DNA of 48,041 nt. Source: Deltaproteobacteria bacterium RIFOXYD12_FULL_56_24 (GTDB taxonomy: Bacteria > Desulfobacterota > Desulfobulbia > Desulfobulbales > Desulfurivibrionaceae). The stretch is taken from contig MGTD01000021.1 of NCBI GenBank assembly GCA_001799285.1, positions 1-48,041 of the forward strand, in the 5' to 3' direction. Positions within the stretch are counted from its first letter, which is position 1. Every line of letters starts with the position of its first letter. Positions 23,925 to 34,170 of this stretch are shown here, in pieces. Below the pieces are notes generated by a model. The model made no database searches. It worked only from the letters and a program-made list of their open reading frames with translations, and was not told where the DNA came from. Both the position numbers and the translations under genes were made by a program.

Positions 23925-25157
23925 TCAGACTTGAAACCGGGTGGCGATTTCCAGGGCAACATTGATGACACGCTTGACCATATTGTCATCCATGCCTGGA
24001 TAGATAGGTAGTGAAACGACCCGTTCGAACTCGCGACTAGCGATCGGAAACATTGCCGGATCTAGGTTGTATCGTTCGCGCCAGTAAGGTTGCAGATGCA
24101 GAGGGATAAAGTGCACCGAACATCCAACGCCACGCTGGGCCATCTCGCGAATGAACTGCTCGCGGTCGATACTCAGCCTCTCCAGATTCAGGCGCAAGAC
24201 ATAGAGGTGCCAGGCATGAACATCACTGGCATGACGCTGGATGGGCATCTCCAAGACCGGGTGATTGGCAAAAGCGGCATCATATCGATGCCTAATAGCT
24301 TCGCGCCTCACCTGAAATCCTTGCGCCTTGGCAAGCTGCTCCAAGCCGATGGAGGAAGCAATGTCGGTGAGATTGTACTTGTAACCGGGGGCAACCACTT
24401 CGTAGTACCAAGATGGCTTGGTAGAGGTATAACGATTCCACACATCACGGCTGATGCCATGCAAGCGCATAAGTCGAACACGTTCGGCCAATCGCGGGTC
24501 GTCAGTGGTAACCATGCCTCCCTCGCCGGTGGCGATAGTCTTGGTTGCATAGAAGCTGAATACGCTGGCATGGCCGACCGTGCCTATCATGCGCCGACAC
24601 CGTTCGCCGTCATGCACACTACGACTGACCACACTGGTCGGGAAAGCGTGGGCAGCATCCTCAATGACCGCAAGCCCATACGCTTCGGCCAGCTTCATAA
24701 TAACGTCCATTTCGCAAGCCTGACCGGCGAAATGGACCGGCGCAATGGCCTTGAGCTTGGCGCCATGTTCGCGCCGCAACTCGATAATGCGCTGTTCAAG
24801 TTTGGATACATCGATATTGAGGGTGTCTTGCTCGACATCGACAAATACTGGATGGCCTCCCAGATAGCGCGTCACCTCGGCGGTCGCGGTGAAGGTCCAA
24901 GTGGGGGTCAACACCAGGTCGTCCTTTCCGATGCCTGCCGCTTCCATCGCCAAATGCAGTCCACCCGTTGCGGAGTTGACGGCCAAGGCATGGCGGGCCC
25001 CCACCGCCTCGGCAAAAGCCTGCTCGAAGGCTTGTGTCTTGGGCCCCGTAGTCAGCCAGCCACTACGCATGGTAGCGACAACAGCCCCGATCTCCTCCTC
25101 GCCAATGCAGGGCAAGGCGAAGGAAATAAAATCTTCGTTATTGGAATCAACTGGCAT
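23925..25157 (-). CDS. DegT/DnrJ/EryC1/StrS-family sugar aminotransferase
   Basis: About 410 residues from the second Met; an alternative ATG at 25190 would overlap the upstream gene. It is a PLP fold type I enzyme. GARHALAVNSATGGLHLAM binds the cofactor phosphate, VIEDAAHAFP supplies the aspartate, and FSFYATKTIATGEGGM contains the Schiff-base lysine. The family transfers an amino group from glutamate to a keto-sugar nucleotide. The 4-keto product of the WbpM-like dehydratase in this locus is a natural candidate substrate, though that is inference. Confidence 0.92.
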   Translation of the reverse strand: MPVDSNNEDFISFALPCIGEEEIGAVVATMRSGWLTTGPKTQAFEQAFAEAVGARHALAVNSATGGLHLAMEAAGIGKDDLVLTPTWTFTATAEVTRYLGGHPVFVDVEQDTLNIDVSKLEQRIIELRREHGAKLKAIAPVHFAGQACEMDVIMKLAEAYGLAVIEDAAHAFPTSVVSRSVHDGERCRRMIGTVGHASVFSFYATKTIATGEGGMVTTDDPRLAERVRLMRLHGISRDVWNRYTSTKPSWYYEVVAPGYKYNLTDIASSIGLEQLAKAQGFQVRREAIRHRYDAAFANHPVLEMPIQRHASDVHAWHLYVLRLNLERLSIDREQFIREMAQRGVGCSVHFIPLHLQPYWRERYNLDPAMFPIASREFERVVSLPIYPGMDDNMVKRVINVALEIATRFQV

Positions 25158-25162
25158 ATTTT

Positions 25163-26056
25163 CTATTTGGGTTTCCTGGCAATCAGACATACAGCGCGGT
25201 TAATGAACCAAGCCGTGGGAAAGGTCCCACACACCAGGCGAATGATACCGGCACTCCAGGGCATTCTGGCAAGGCGACCAGCCCGTTCTGCCCAAGGTGC
25301 GCCGCTCGCCTTGCCGGCGAGGTAATCGGCATACACATCCCTCAAATCAACGAAACCGGCCTCCCTGAAATGACGCGAAACGATCCAGCGATTCATGTAA
25401 TGCAAATGATCGAGAAAACTCGGGTAAGCACCCCTTGCCTTGACATACAGCTTGGCCAAAGGCTTGGGCATCATAGGCAACCACGCCATCTTGTAATGCC
25501 CTTCGAACGGGAACAGATTGTTTGGCACCTCAAAGTAGGCCGAACCTCCCGGTTTAAGTACCCGAAAAGCCTCCTGTACCACCTTGCGCACATCCTGAAC
25601 GTGTTCCAGCACAGCCAGGCTGATCACGAAATCGAACGTCCCATCCGCAAACGGCAGACTTTCACCGCCCCCTTGCTGGAAGTGCACATTGCTCAACCCG
25701 AGTCTCCGCGCCCGCATTTCTGACACTTCCACACCCGCAGGACTGGGCTCGATGCCTTGCATGGCGATGCCATGCTGAGCCAATGCCACGCTCAGCCCAC
25801 CTGCGCTACTGCCGATATCCAGCCCCAACTGGGGAATCTCAGGCAACTGGGCAAACAGGAACCCTACCTTTTCCTTGAATAGTTTCTCCTGCTGCATATA
25901 GGACTGCACCCGCGCAGCTAGGACGCCGGGCAACTGCGGCGCGATGTCACCATGAAACCCCACAATCCACTGCCTGATATGGTCGGCGAATGCGGCGGCG
26001 TCTTTCATGTCCGCCTCCTGTGCGTAGCCCGGTTGATCTTGGGAGGACGGATTCAT
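25163..26056 (-). CDS. Class I SAM-dependent methyltransferase
   Basis: 297 residues. An N-terminal helical region (1-70) precedes motif I QLGLDIGSSAGGLSVALAQHG, then GESLPFADGTFDFVISLAVLEHV and VLKPGGSAYFEVPNNL. It overlaps the upstream methyltransferase by 4 nt (ATGA type). It sits between another methyltransferase and the aminotransferase, consistent with successive sugar modifications. Confidence 0.84.
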   Translation of the reverse strand: MNPSSQDQPGYAQEADMKDAAAFADHIRQWIVGFHGDIAPQLPGVLAARVQSYMQQEKLFKEKVGFLFAQLPEIPQLGLDIGSSAGGLSVALAQHGIAMQGIEPSPAGVEVSEMRARRLGLSNVHFQQGGGESLPFADGTFDFVISLAVLEHVQDVRKVVQEAFRVLKPGGSAYFEVPNNLFPFEGHYKMAWLPMMPKPLAKLYVKARGAYPSFLDHLHYMNRWIVSRHFREAGFVDLRDVYADYLAGKASGAPWAERAGRLARMPWSAGIIRLVCGTFPTAWFINRAVCLIARKPK

Positions 26057-26661
26057 GCTTGCGCCTCATTTTTTTCCAAGACATACACCACGGCCCAAGC
26101 AGCCAGGTTTTTCGACAACGGCGCGAGTGCCCAGTCTATGAGGGCATAACGACGGCCGCCCGAGAGTATCTTCTCTGACGTTTGCCAGCCCGCCTTTTCC
26201 GCACGAGAAACGCAAAAGTCGCTGGCCGTACGGTAAGAGATGAGCCAGCGATGCCGATCTAATATAGGCTCGGGTGGCAGGATATATTTAGCCATCTCCT
26301 TGCCAAACAGATACTGGAGGCGAAACGACCAATGATAAGCGTTGGGTATGATGACGATGACTTGCCGGCGCGCAACACGGAAGAACTCGTCGAACACGAA
26401 CCAGATATCGTTGGTGTGTTCCAGCAGATCAAGCGCAATGACCGCATCGAACTCGCCATCGCCAAAGGGCAGACCCTGCTCCACGTTTCCAACACGATCA
26501 ACCTCAAGCCCAGGCATCAGATCAATGCCGGTATAGCAGATATCACCCCGCAGGTAGCGCTTCATGATGGCGTCACGGCAACCCACATCCAGCACGGTAT
26601 GGACATCTGGACGCAGAACCTCATTGACTAAATCGTATTTGTTATAGTTCAGTTTTGGCAT
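26053..26661 (-). CDS. Class I SAM-dependent methyltransferase
   Basis: 202 residues with motif I VHTVLDVGCRDAIMKRYL, YTGIDLMPG and GEFDAVIALDLLEHTNDIW. The C-terminal half (VIVIIPNAYHWSFRLQYLFG) resembles methyltransferases of LPS and capsule loci. It overlaps the upstream acyltransferase by 13 nt. The substrate is unknown. Confidence 0.82.
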   Translation of the reverse strand: MPKLNYNKYDLVNEVLRPDVHTVLDVGCRDAIMKRYLRGDICYTGIDLMPGLEVDRVGNVEQGLPFGDGEFDAVIALDLLEHTNDIWFVFDEFFRVARRQVIVIIPNAYHWSFRLQYLFGKEMAKYILPPEPILDRHRWLISYRTASDFCVSRAEKAGWQTSEKILSGGRRYALIDWALAPLSKNLAAWAVVYVLEKNEAQA

Positions 26662-27251
26662 TTACTACTCTTCTCGCGATGACGCAATATTCTCGCCGGA
26701 TTGCCGGCAATAACAACTTTAGGTTCGAAGGTCTTGGTAACAATGCTGCCGGCGCCGATCACTGTGCCTGGGCTCACATCGGCCATAATCACAGACTGTG
26801 TGCCAATCCAGACATCGTCGCCAATCACCACCTGTCGTTTCTGCCCATGCTGCTGGCGCATGGTCCGACCGTCATCCTCGAATTCGTGCTGTTTGGCACC
26901 GCTGATGAACACCACGTGGCTACCTGTCATGACGTCATCACCCATCCTCGCCCAGCTTACCCAGTTACTGACTCCAAAAGTACAGCGATCACCGACTTCG
27001 GTTTCCCTTGTGCGGATCACAGCAAGCCAGTCCACAGTGAGATTCCGGCCACAACGGCGCAAAGTGGAACGATACCAGACACGGCGCAGCAGGACGCCCA
27101 AGAATCCAGGCAAATAAGAAAGCAACTGACTTGGCGCCGTGAACACGCTGTATTCCGGCAAGGGCAAGCGAGACCAAAGTAAAAAAGGCAGCAGTATGAC
27201 AAAAGCTATCGTCTCAGCCAACCTCAACAATAAACTGCGCAAATTGCTCAT
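26649..27251 (-). CDS. Left-handed beta-helix (hexapeptide) acyltransferase
   Basis: 200 residues. A hydrophobic N-terminal segment (about 5-25) suggests membrane association. The C-terminal half has hexapeptide-repeat character (VVIGDDVWIGTQSVI, GTVIGAGSIVTKTF, VVIAGNPARIL) with a candidate catalytic His in GAKQHEFED. WcaF/NodL-type enzymes O-acetylate sugars using acetyl-CoA. It overlaps its neighbours by 4 and 13 nt and so belongs to the operon. Confidence 0.85.
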   Translation of the reverse strand: MSNLRSLLLRLAETIAFVILLPFLLWSRLPLPEYSVFTAPSQLLSYLPGFLGVLLRRVWYRSTLRRCGRNLTVDWLAVIRTRETEVGDRCTFGVSNWVSWARMGDDVMTGSHVVFISGAKQHEFEDDGRTMRQQHGQKRQVVIGDDVWIGTQSVIMADVSPGTVIGAGSIVTKTFEPKVVIAGNPARILRHREKSSKCQN

Positions 27252-28324
27252 ACCCTCACCCGTGCAGCCGCATTCAGGATATCAGTAAGGCGAGCCATCA
27301 GACCTTCCAGTGCGTGATCGCGCCTGGCAACTTTAGCTTGCTGGTCGGCTAACAATTGTAGATTCTCCAGAGGCATTTCCGCCAATCGTGAGAGCGCAGC
27401 GCGGAGGTCCGGCACAGTAGGTTCGATAACACACTCTGCAAATCCTGACGCCAAGGCAATCGTCTTAAAGGCATCGTTGCTGCTTATGACCGGGCAACCG
27501 CTCGCCATCGCCTCGACAATCGCCTTGTCCAGGCTCCCAGTTTTGCTGAGATTGACGAATATATCGGCTTTAGCCAGTAGAGGCGCTATCTGTTCAGCAT
27601 CAAGCCGGCCAGTAAAAGTGACCTGACCTGCGCCTAAATCCGTACTTGCCTGTTGGCGAAGCCTTTCCGCACAAGCGCGTTCGCTCTCCGTCGTACCATC
27701 CCCCACGATGGTCAGATGCCAACTTCGGCCATGCTCCATTTGCCAGTCTGCTAACGCAGCCAGCAAAAGATCGAGTCTTTTGCTGGGGGATAGCCGCCCA
27801 ACAGTAAGAATTTGAACAGCATCTCCAGATTGTCGGCGAGCAAACCGATATAAATCGCTATTAATCCCGTGACCAATGAACTTAATCTTGTGGGACGGAA
27901 GACGAAAGCTTTCAGGAGTAGGGCTCACCACTCGATCAACAAGGCGATGCGCAAGCCTCAGTATCCTGGGCGTGGCGCCGTGCGCATACCAAAGGACATT
28001 CTTCAGGCCAGTGAGGCGCGCCACCGGCCAGAATAGCACGGCGAAAACCGGGATCATGTGTGTAAACACAACGGCGATGCGCCGCTCACGCATGATGCGC
28101 CACACCAGCCAGTAGAATCGTAGCGCGCGCAGCCATTCCGGATAGCCACGCTCGCGCCCTACCGACCACACCCTTACATTAACCGGCAGCTCATAACGCC
28201 CGGTAGTCATGGTAATGATATCAATGTGATCGAACCGGCTTGCCAATTCCTCGATCCAACTCAAACCAAAGGCCAGCGTAACGTGCTCGGCATCCACCGC
28301 CAGGTTGAACATCAACAGATTCAT
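27248..28324 (-). CDS. GT4-family glycosyltransferase
   Basis: 358 residues. The donor-site half shows ILTVGRLSPSKRLDLLLAAL, HLTIVGDGTTESE, VTFTGRLDAEQIAPLLAKADIFVNLSKTGSLDKAIVEAMASGCPVIS, a clear GT4 signature. The N-terminal half has the hydrophobic WLVWRIMRERRIAVVFTHM segment typical of membrane-apposed transferases. It overlaps neighbours by 4 nt at both ends. The linkage formed is unknown. Confidence 0.87.
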   Translation of the reverse strand: MNLLMFNLAVDAEHVTLAFGLSWIEELASRFDHIDIITMTTGRYELPVNVRVWSVGRERGYPEWLRALRFYWLVWRIMRERRIAVVFTHMIPVFAVLFWPVARLTGLKNVLWYAHGATPRILRLAHRLVDRVVSPTPESFRLPSHKIKFIGHGINSDLYRFARRQSGDAVQILTVGRLSPSKRLDLLLAALADWQMEHGRSWHLTIVGDGTTESERACAERLRQQASTDLGAGQVTFTGRLDAEQIAPLLAKADIFVNLSKTGSLDKAIVEAMASGCPVISSNDAFKTIALASGFAECVIEPTVPDLRAALSRLAEMPLENLQLLADQQAKVARRDHALEGLMARLTDILNAAARVRV

Positions 28325-29496
28325 CCGGCCCGCCCCAAAGCACGCTCATACAATTGCAGTAATTGACTGGTAACCGCCTCGGCGGTGACGCTGGTACGCA
28401 TACGCTCACGGCCTTCCCTCCCCATATCAACCAAGCGCCCCTTGTCGCCACAAAGTTCAACCAATGCCAGTGCAAAGGCGCGGAGATCACCCACTGGTAC
28501 AATGCGGCCCGTCACACCATCCTCCACCACCTCACGAGCCCCCGCGGTATCGGTAGTCAGAACTGGGGTACCGGCCAGCAGGCTCTCTGAAAGCACGCGG
28601 GCTGCGCTTTCCCGGTTGGAACTTAGCAGCATCAGATCAGCGGCCTGATAATATGCCGGCATCTCGGTATTGGCGATCCAACCCAGCCAGCGGACTCTAT
28701 CCGGCAATATCCGCTTAGCCTTTGCTATCAATTCGTCACCCAAGCCACCCTGCCCGGCAATGGCCAAAACCAGACCAGGATGCTGTTTGGCAGCCTCTGC
28801 TACAGCCTCCAGCATCAAAGGTATGTTCTTCTCCTGCTCCAAACGGCAGACAGCCAATAGCAGCGGGCCCTCTTTGCCTGCGAGCAAACTTGCGCGCAGG
28901 GCAGAAGACTCTGGAGATAATTCAAGTAGCCGGTCTGCGTGCGTAATCAAAAATGGAACATAGGTCAGGTTACGATAGGCATAGCCAGCTAGCCGCTCTA
29001 CCACCGCTTGGCTATCGCTACGCACCGCTACAGCTTGGCGCAATACCCTCTTGGCTACTTTATTCGCCAGCCGATTCAGGGGGCGCTCAGCCAGCCAAAT
29101 CGGATTGTCGATTTCGTCACTGTACAGGCCGACCACCAAGGGCAGGTGGAAGCGGCGCGCCAAATAGGCCCCAGCCAAGCCGGAAACAAAAGGTTCTTGC
29201 ACCTGAATGAGATCAAATCGCTCACGGCGCAGTAGATCTGCACCCCGCGATATGGCGGCGGGAATGAACTGTGTCCAGTGCCTGACCGGACAGGGTACGA
29301 CAGCCAAACACTCATCCAGATCAAAGCGATCTGCACGCGTATTGGGGAGCGCCTTGACTAGATGAACTTGGCACGCAGGCAAATTCCGGGTGTAGAAGAG
29401 CTGCCTTGTCTGAGACTCGGTACATGTATCGGTAGGCAGCAGATCGCGATCCAGTCCAATATTTAAGATGGACAATGGTTTGTTGCTCATCGGCAT
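28321..29496 (-). CDS. GT4-family glycosyltransferase
   Basis: 391 residues; an alternative ATG two codons in has the better-spaced AGG. Donor-site motifs are LLLAVCRLEQEKNIPLMLEAV, LVLAIAGQGGLGDEL, VRWLGWIANTEMPAYYQAADLMLLSSNRESAARVLSESLLAGTPVL and GAREVVEDGVTGRIV. It is a cytoplasmic retaining GT-B enzyme. It overlaps both neighbours by 4-10 nt, as is typical of this densely packed operon. Confidence 0.88.
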   Translation of the reverse strand: MPMSNKPLSILNIGLDRDLLPTDTCTESQTRQLFYTRNLPACQVHLVKALPNTRADRFDLDECLAVVPCPVRHWTQFIPAAISRGADLLRRERFDLIQVQEPFVSGLAGAYLARRFHLPLVVGLYSDEIDNPIWLAERPLNRLANKVAKRVLRQAVAVRSDSQAVVERLAGYAYRNLTYVPFLITHADRLLELSPESSALRASLLAGKEGPLLLAVCRLEQEKNIPLMLEAVAEAAKQHPGLVLAIAGQGGLGDELIAKAKRILPDRVRWLGWIANTEMPAYYQAADLMLLSSNRESAARVLSESLLAGTPVLTTDTAGAREVVEDGVTGRIVPVGDLRAFALALVELCGDKGRLVDMGREGRERMRTSVTAEAVTSQLLQLYERALGRAG

Positions 29497-30611
29497 ACAC
29501 CTGCCAAAGCAGTTTCTGTAGCATCGGCCATAATAGCGAAGGAAAAACTCTCAGCCACTTGACGCCGCCCTGCCTCAGCCAATCGGGAACGTTCCGTGTC
29601 GTCATCAAGTAGACGACGGATGCCAGCCGCCAAGGCGGTGTTATCGCCTACCGGCACGAGCCAGCCATTCTCGCCATGCCGGATGGTCTCGGGCGTGCCG
29701 CCCGCATCGCTGGCTAGCACGGCCACCCCAGCTGCCTTGGCCTCGAGAACGATGTGGGGCAGACCTTCGTAAGTCGAATTAAGTACAAAAAGCCGAGCAC
29801 TACGAATTTCATCCGCTACTTGTTCATGGGCGACATGTCCAGCGAAAGAAACCTTCGCACCGCACTGCCGCGCCAATGCCTCCAGTTCCTCCCCAAATAG
29901 ACCATCGCCGACGATACGAAGACTCCAGCCGTGATCAGCCGCCACCTCGATCAGCCCAGCAATCCCCTTCCAAGGTACCAGGCGAGCAACTGTAACAAGA
30001 TCATAGCGCGGTGACGGGGCTTCAGCAGAAGTGGTTGAAGAGATTGTGACGGCATTGTAGATGGTATGGATGCGGCCTGCACTCACTCCCCAGCCGCAAA
30101 TAATTTTGGACAGATATCGACTGGGCGTGATGACCGCATCGGCCCTACTGGTATACCAACCCTGCAAACGGCGCAACAAACGCCAGCGCAAGGGTAGCCG
30201 GGCACTCTGGAATGCGTCGAGTTCCAGATTGGTGGCACCGGCGTTACGCGCCTTTTCCCAGATCAGGTCGCCCACCACCTTTATTACACTCAGGCGATGA
30301 CTGAAAATTTTGGTGGCCAAAATGCCTTCCAGCACCAGGCCGTTAAGATAGACCACATCGGACAACCGCGCCAAACGATATATAGTCACTATGGTCTGGA
30401 GCCATCGTAATGGGCGAAAGCGTGCGCGCGGCAGGCGAACAATTGGAAACCCTATATGGCTATCGTCGTGCACCAAACTGTCGCTCAGGGTGACAATGGC
30501 GACGATCTCGTGTCCTCGCTCCATGAGGCCGCCTGCGATAGCAGGTACATAGCTTGCTGGCCCACCGTGATCAGGCGGAAAAATGCCAGTAACAAGCAAA
30601 ACCCTCATCAA
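29487..30611 (-). CDS. GT4-family glycosyltransferase
   Basis: 374 residues beginning [25 protein letters not shown], with the GGP acceptor loop. The donor side has [35 protein letters not shown] and [23 protein letters not shown]. It overlaps the UXS-like gene upstream by 4 nt. It is one of five GT4 enzymes in the locus, which implies a repeat unit of perhaps five or six sugars. Confidence 0.88.
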   Translation of the reverse strand: MMRVLLVTGIFPPDHGGPASYVPAIAGGLMERGHEIVAIVTLSDSLVHDDSHIGFPIVRLPRARFRPLRWLQTIVTIYRLARLSDVVYLNGLVLEGILATKIFSHRLSVIKVVGDLIWEKARNAGATNLELDAFQSARLPLRWRLLRRLQGWYTSRADAVITPSRYLSKIICGWGVSAGRIHTIYNAVTISSTTSAEAPSPRYDLVTVARLVPWKGIAGLIEVAADHGWSLRIVGDGLFGEELEALARQCGAKVSFAGHVAHEQVADEIRSARLFVLNSTYEGLPHIVLEAKAAGVAVLASDAGGTPETIRHGENGWLVPVGDNTALAAGIRRLLDDDTERSRLAEAGRRQVAESFSFAIMADATETALAGVCR

Positions 30612-31579
30612 GCAACCAACAGTGTACGAAAATATTCAATGGTGTGCACGAGCCCCGTTTCCAGCGGCAGAACTGGATTCCAACCAAGCTTTTCTCGCGC
30701 CAAAGCAATATCCGGCTGGCGCTGGCGTGGGTCGTCACTTGGCAGGGGTTTAAAGACAATCGGCGAACGGCTTCCGGTAAGCTCTATTACCTTATCGGCC
30801 AATTCCATCATGGTAAATTCACATGGATTGCCGAGATTAACCGGACCAGTAAAGTCATCTGGAGTAGCCATCAAGCGTACCAGTCCATCAACCAACTCAT
30901 CAACGTAGCAAAATGAGCGCGACTGGGAGCCATCGCCATAAATGGTAATAGGCTCCCCTTTTAGCGCCTGGACAATAAAGTTTGATACCACGCGGCCATC
31001 ATTTGGGTGCATCCGCGGACCGTAGGTATTGAAAATACGCGCTACTTTTATATATAGCTTGTGCTGACGATGGTAGTCAAAAAATAGGGTTTCCGCGCAC
31101 CGCTTTCCCTCATCATAACAAGAACGAAAACCAATTGGATTCACATGCCCCCAGTAATCTTCACGTTGCGGATGAATTTCAGGATCGCCATACACCTCAC
31201 TGGTCGATGCTTGCAAGATTTTTGCTTTCACCCTTTTTGCCAGTCCAAGCATATTGATAGCACCATGAACACTGGTTTTCGTGGTTTGCACAGGATCCCA
31301 TTGGTAGTGGATAGGAGAAGCCGGGCAAGCCAGGTTGTAAATCTCATCAATTTCAATATAGAGCGAAAAAGTAACGTCATGACGCATTAATTCAAAACGT
31401 GGATTCTGAATTAAGTGTGCGACATTGTCCTTGGTGCCACTATAGAAATTGTCAACACACAGGACGTCGCATCCGTCTTTTAAGAGCCGAGCGCATAGAT
31501 GCGAGCCGAGAAAACCGGCGCCACCAGTAACTAAGACCCTTTTTCTATTGGAAACCCGAGTTGTAAGATTTGTTAACAT
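30608..31579 (-). CDS. UDP-glucuronate decarboxylase (UDP-xylose synthase)-like SDR
   Basis: 323-residue extended SDR. It has the NAD-binding [11 protein letters not shown] (about 19-29), [11 protein letters not shown], the [10 protein letters not shown] Ser/Thr-containing segment and the catalytic YDEGKR (Y-x3-K), plus the [23 protein letters not shown] stretch characteristic of UXS/ArnA-type decarboxylases. It would make UDP-xylose from UDP-glucuronate. A UDP-glucose dehydrogenase giving UDP-GlcA was not recognised in the window. It starts 41 nt after the epimerase gene. Confidence 0.9.
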   Translation of the reverse strand: MLTNLTTRVSNRKRVLVTGGAGFLGSHLCARLLKDGCDVLCVDNFYSGTKDNVAHLIQNPRFELMRHDVTFSLYIEIDEIYNLACPASPIHYQWDPVQTTKTSVHGAINMLGLAKRVKAKILQASTSEVYGDPEIHPQREDYWGHVNPIGFRSCYDEGKRCAETLFFDYHRQHKLYIKVARIFNTYGPRMHPNDGRVVSNFIVQALKGEPITIYGDGSQSRSFCYVDELVDGLVRLMATPDDFTGPVNLGNPCEFTMMELADKVIELTGSRSPIVFKPLPSDDPRQRQPDIALAREKLGWNPVLPLETGLVHTIEYFRTLLVA

Positions 31580-31620
31580 TATTTTTCCTCCATATTCAAA
31601 TACGACAAACTTCAGACACC

Positions 31621-32682
31621 TTACTTAACTCCAACATTACCCTCATACCACGCCAGCGCCTCATTCAACCCCTGCCTGATGGTATGTGTCGGCTCATACC
31701 CAAGCAACCGGCACGCTTTGTCTATATCCGCCTGAGAATGTCGAACATCACCGGCACGAAAATCGCGGTAAACCGGCTGGGCATTCTTCAGCAGGAGATG
31801 CCTGACAACCAGCCCATCCCGCAAGAGGACAAAAAGTTCGTTCAAATTGGTGCGCTCGCCGACAGCCACATTGTAAACTTGGTTCGTGGCCGTTTCGTCC
31901 TCAACGGTGGCGGCCAGCAGGTTGGCCTGGACGGCGTTGTCGATATAGCAGAAATCCCGGCTGGTTTCACCGTCGCCGTTGATAAAGACCGGCTCGCCTT
32001 TGATCATGGCGGCGATCCACTTGGGAATGACGGCCGCGTAGGCGCCCTCAGGATCCTGGCGGCGGCCGAAAATGTTGAAGTAGCGCAGGCCGATCGTTTT
32101 AAAGCCATAGGTGCGGGCGAAAACATCGGCGTAGAGTTCGTTGACGTATTTGGTCACCGCATAGGGGGAGAGCGGCTTGCCGATCCGGTCTTCGACCTTG
32201 GGCAGGTCAGGATGGTCGCCGTAAGTGGAGCTGCTGGCAGCATACACGAAGCGCTTGACCCCGGCGTCCCGCGCTGCCACAAGCATATTCAGGAACCCAT
32301 CTATATTGACGGAATTGGTGGTGATGGGATCTTCGAGAGAACGTGGCACCGAGCCAAGGGCGGCCTGATGGAGGACATAATCGGCTGATAAGTGCAGTGC
32401 TGAGTGATGAGAAAAAACCATGGCCTTGCGGCAGTCTTCCGGGCTGCGGATGTCGCCCCGGATGAAACGAAAGTTCGCCCATTGCGCTGGCGTAACCAGA
32501 GACTGGACTTCATCCAGGTTGTGCTGGTGGCCGGTGGCAAAATTGTCCAGCCCAACCACCCGCTGATTGAGCTTGAGCAGGGATTCCAGCAAATTGGAGC
32601 CGATGAAGCCGGCCACACCGGTGATCAACCAGGTCTTGGAGGCGGCTTGCAGAGTGGCGAGAGTTCGTTGGTAGGAGGTCAT
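31621..32682 (-). CDS. UDP-HexNAc(A) C4-epimerase (WbpP/TviC-like)
   Basis: A 353-residue extended SDR with an N-terminal extension before [30 protein letters not shown], the catalytic [10 protein letters not shown] and [12 protein letters not shown] (Y-x3-K), and [24 protein letters not shown]. The layout and length are those of WbpP/TviC epimerases that interconvert UDP-GlcNAc(A) and UDP-GalNAc(A). It is 1 nt from the dehydrogenase gene, so the two likely supply UDP-GalNAcA. Confidence 0.9.
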   Translation of the reverse strand: MTSYQRTLATLQAASKTWLITGVAGFIGSNLLESLLKLNQRVVGLDNFATGHQHNLDEVQSLVTPAQWANFRFIRGDIRSPEDCRKAMVFSHHSALHLSADYVLHQAALGSVPRSLEDPITTNSVNIDGFLNMLVAARDAGVKRFVYAASSSTYGDHPDLPKVEDRIGKPLSPYAVTKYVNELYADVFARTYGFKTIGLRYFNIFGRRQDPEGAYAAVIPKWIAAMIKGEPVFINGDGETSRDFCYIDNAVQANLLAATVEDETATNQVYNVAVGERTNLNELFVLLRDGLVVRHLLLKNAQPVYRDFRAGDVRHSQADIDKACRLLGYEPTHTIRQGLNEALAWYEGNVGVK

Positions 32683-32683
32683 A

Positions 32684-33994
32684 TCAAGCCTTGTAGAGTT
32701 TGCCGACAGAGACAGGGCTTACGGGGATGATGTTGCGGGTGTCCACGATCAGTTGGGCGTGCTGGAGGATAAAGGCCGGGTCGTAGGCGTCGTGGTCGGT
32801 GGCGATGAGGATGCAGTCGGCCTGGGCCAGACTGGCCTCGGTGAGCTGGGTGCTGGTTAGACCGAAATCGTATTTGCGGCCACGCCGCAGGACCGGAATA
32901 TGGGGGTCGTTGTAGCTAATCTCGGCCCCCTTCTGCGCCAGCAGTTCCATCAGCTTATAGGAAGGTGATTCCCGGTCATCGTCCACATTTTTCTTATAAG
33001 CCGCTCCCAGCAGCAGCACCTTGGCCCCTTTCAGAGCCTTGCCATGGTCGTTCAGGGCCTCCATTACCCGCTGAATCACGAAATAGGGCATAGCGGTATT
33101 GATCTCGCCGGCCAGTTCGATGAAACGGGTGGAGATATCGTATTCCCGTGCCTTGGAAGTAAGGTAGAAAGGGTCGATGGGAATGCAGTGGCCGCCCAGG
33201 CCGGGGCCGGGATAAAAGGGCATGAAGCCGAAAGGCTTGGTGGCTGCGGCCCGGATCACTTCGTGGATGTCCATCCCCATCCGCAGGCAGAGAATCTTCA
33301 ACTCGTTGACCAGGGCAATGTTGACACTGCGGAAGATGTTTTCGAGCAGCTTGGTCATCTCCGCGGTTCTGGTGGAGCTCACCGGCACCAGTTGCTCGAT
33401 GGCTCCCTGATAGAGAGCCACGCCCACTTTCAGGCAGGACTGGGTATGCCCGCCGATGACCTTGGGGATATTGCGGGGATTGAAGTGCTTGCTGCCGGGG
33501 TCTTCCCGCTCCGGAGAATAGACCAGAAAGAAATCATGGCCGACTTTGCGGCCGGTGGCCTCGATACGAGGGAGCAACTCTTCCTCTGTGGTACCGGGAT
33601 AGGTGGTGCTTTCCAGAGAGAGCACCTGGTCGGGACGCAGATGAGGGGCCAGGGCATCCACCGTGCCGGTAACGTAACTCAAGTCCGGCTCACGGTTTTT
33701 ATTGAGCGGGGTAGGTACGCAGATGATCAGAGCGTCGGCCTCCGCGGCCCGGCTGAAATCGCTGGTAGCCTCAAAGCCGTTCTGGCGGGCAGCGCCGATT
33801 TCCGCAGCCGGGATATGGGCGATGTAGCTTTCCCCGGCATTGAGCCTGTCCACCTTGGCGCGGTCAATATCAATCCCCAGCACCTTAAAGCCCACCTTCT
33901 GAAAGCGCAGCATCAGCGGCAGGCCGACATAGCCAAGGCCGACAATACCGATTACGGCCTGACGTTCCTTAAATTTCTTTATCAGATGGTTCAT
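32684..33994 (-). CDS. UDP-N-acetyl-D-hexosamine 6-dehydrogenase (WbpA/TviB-like)
   Basis: About 436 residues from MNHLIKKF. The N-terminal Rossmann [16 protein letters not shown], the central [10 protein letters not shown] and [11 protein letters not shown], the region [21 protein letters not shown], and [16 protein letters not shown], which contains the catalytic cysteine (GGHCI), are all present. The C-terminal domain has [19 protein letters not shown]. The family oxidises UDP-GlcNAc to UDP-GlcNAcA with two NAD+. It is the first structural gene of the locus and follows the ops-like element by 57 nt. Confidence 0.92.
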   Translation of the reverse strand: MNHLIKKFKERQAVIGIVGLGYVGLPLMLRFQKVGFKVLGIDIDRAKVDRLNAGESYIAHIPAAEIGAARQNGFEATSDFSRAAEADALIICVPTPLNKNREPDLSYVTGTVDALAPHLRPDQVLSLESTTYPGTTEEELLPRIEATGRKVGHDFFLVYSPEREDPGSKHFNPRNIPKVIGGHTQSCLKVGVALYQGAIEQLVPVSSTRTAEMTKLLENIFRSVNIALVNELKILCLRMGMDIHEVIRAAATKPFGFMPFYPGPGLGGHCIPIDPFYLTSKAREYDISTRFIELAGEINTAMPYFVIQRVMEALNDHGKALKGAKVLLLGAAYKKNVDDDRESPSYKLMELLAQKGAEISYNDPHIPVLRRGRKYDFGLTSTQLTEASLAQADCILIATDHDAYDPAFILQHAQLIVDTRNIIPVSPVSVGKLYKA

Positions 33995-34050
33995 ATTATT
34001 CAGACACAAGGCTCAAGATTAGAGGTTCAAGACCTCACACTACCAAACGC

Positions 34051-34066
34051 AAAGCGCGCTACCGCC
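34051..34066 (-). promoter_or_regulatory. ops-like element (RfaH recruitment site)
   Basis: The minus strand reads GGCGGTAGCGCGCTTT. The enteric ops consensus is GGCGGTAGCGTG, so the core matches at all but one base (T to C). It lies in the transcribed leader between rfaH and the first sugar-nucleotide gene, in the correct orientation. This is where an ops pause would load RfaH onto RNA polymerase for the 21-kb operon. The match is seen; the function is inferred from enterics. Confidence 0.75.
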
Positions 34067-34170
34067 ATTCGGGTGAATTCCTGTCCAACCGTTGGCACGA
34101 CGATATGTTACTTGCCCGGCAATGTCAAGCCGACACTGGCTGCCGGCAAAAAACAAACGCTCAACGCGCC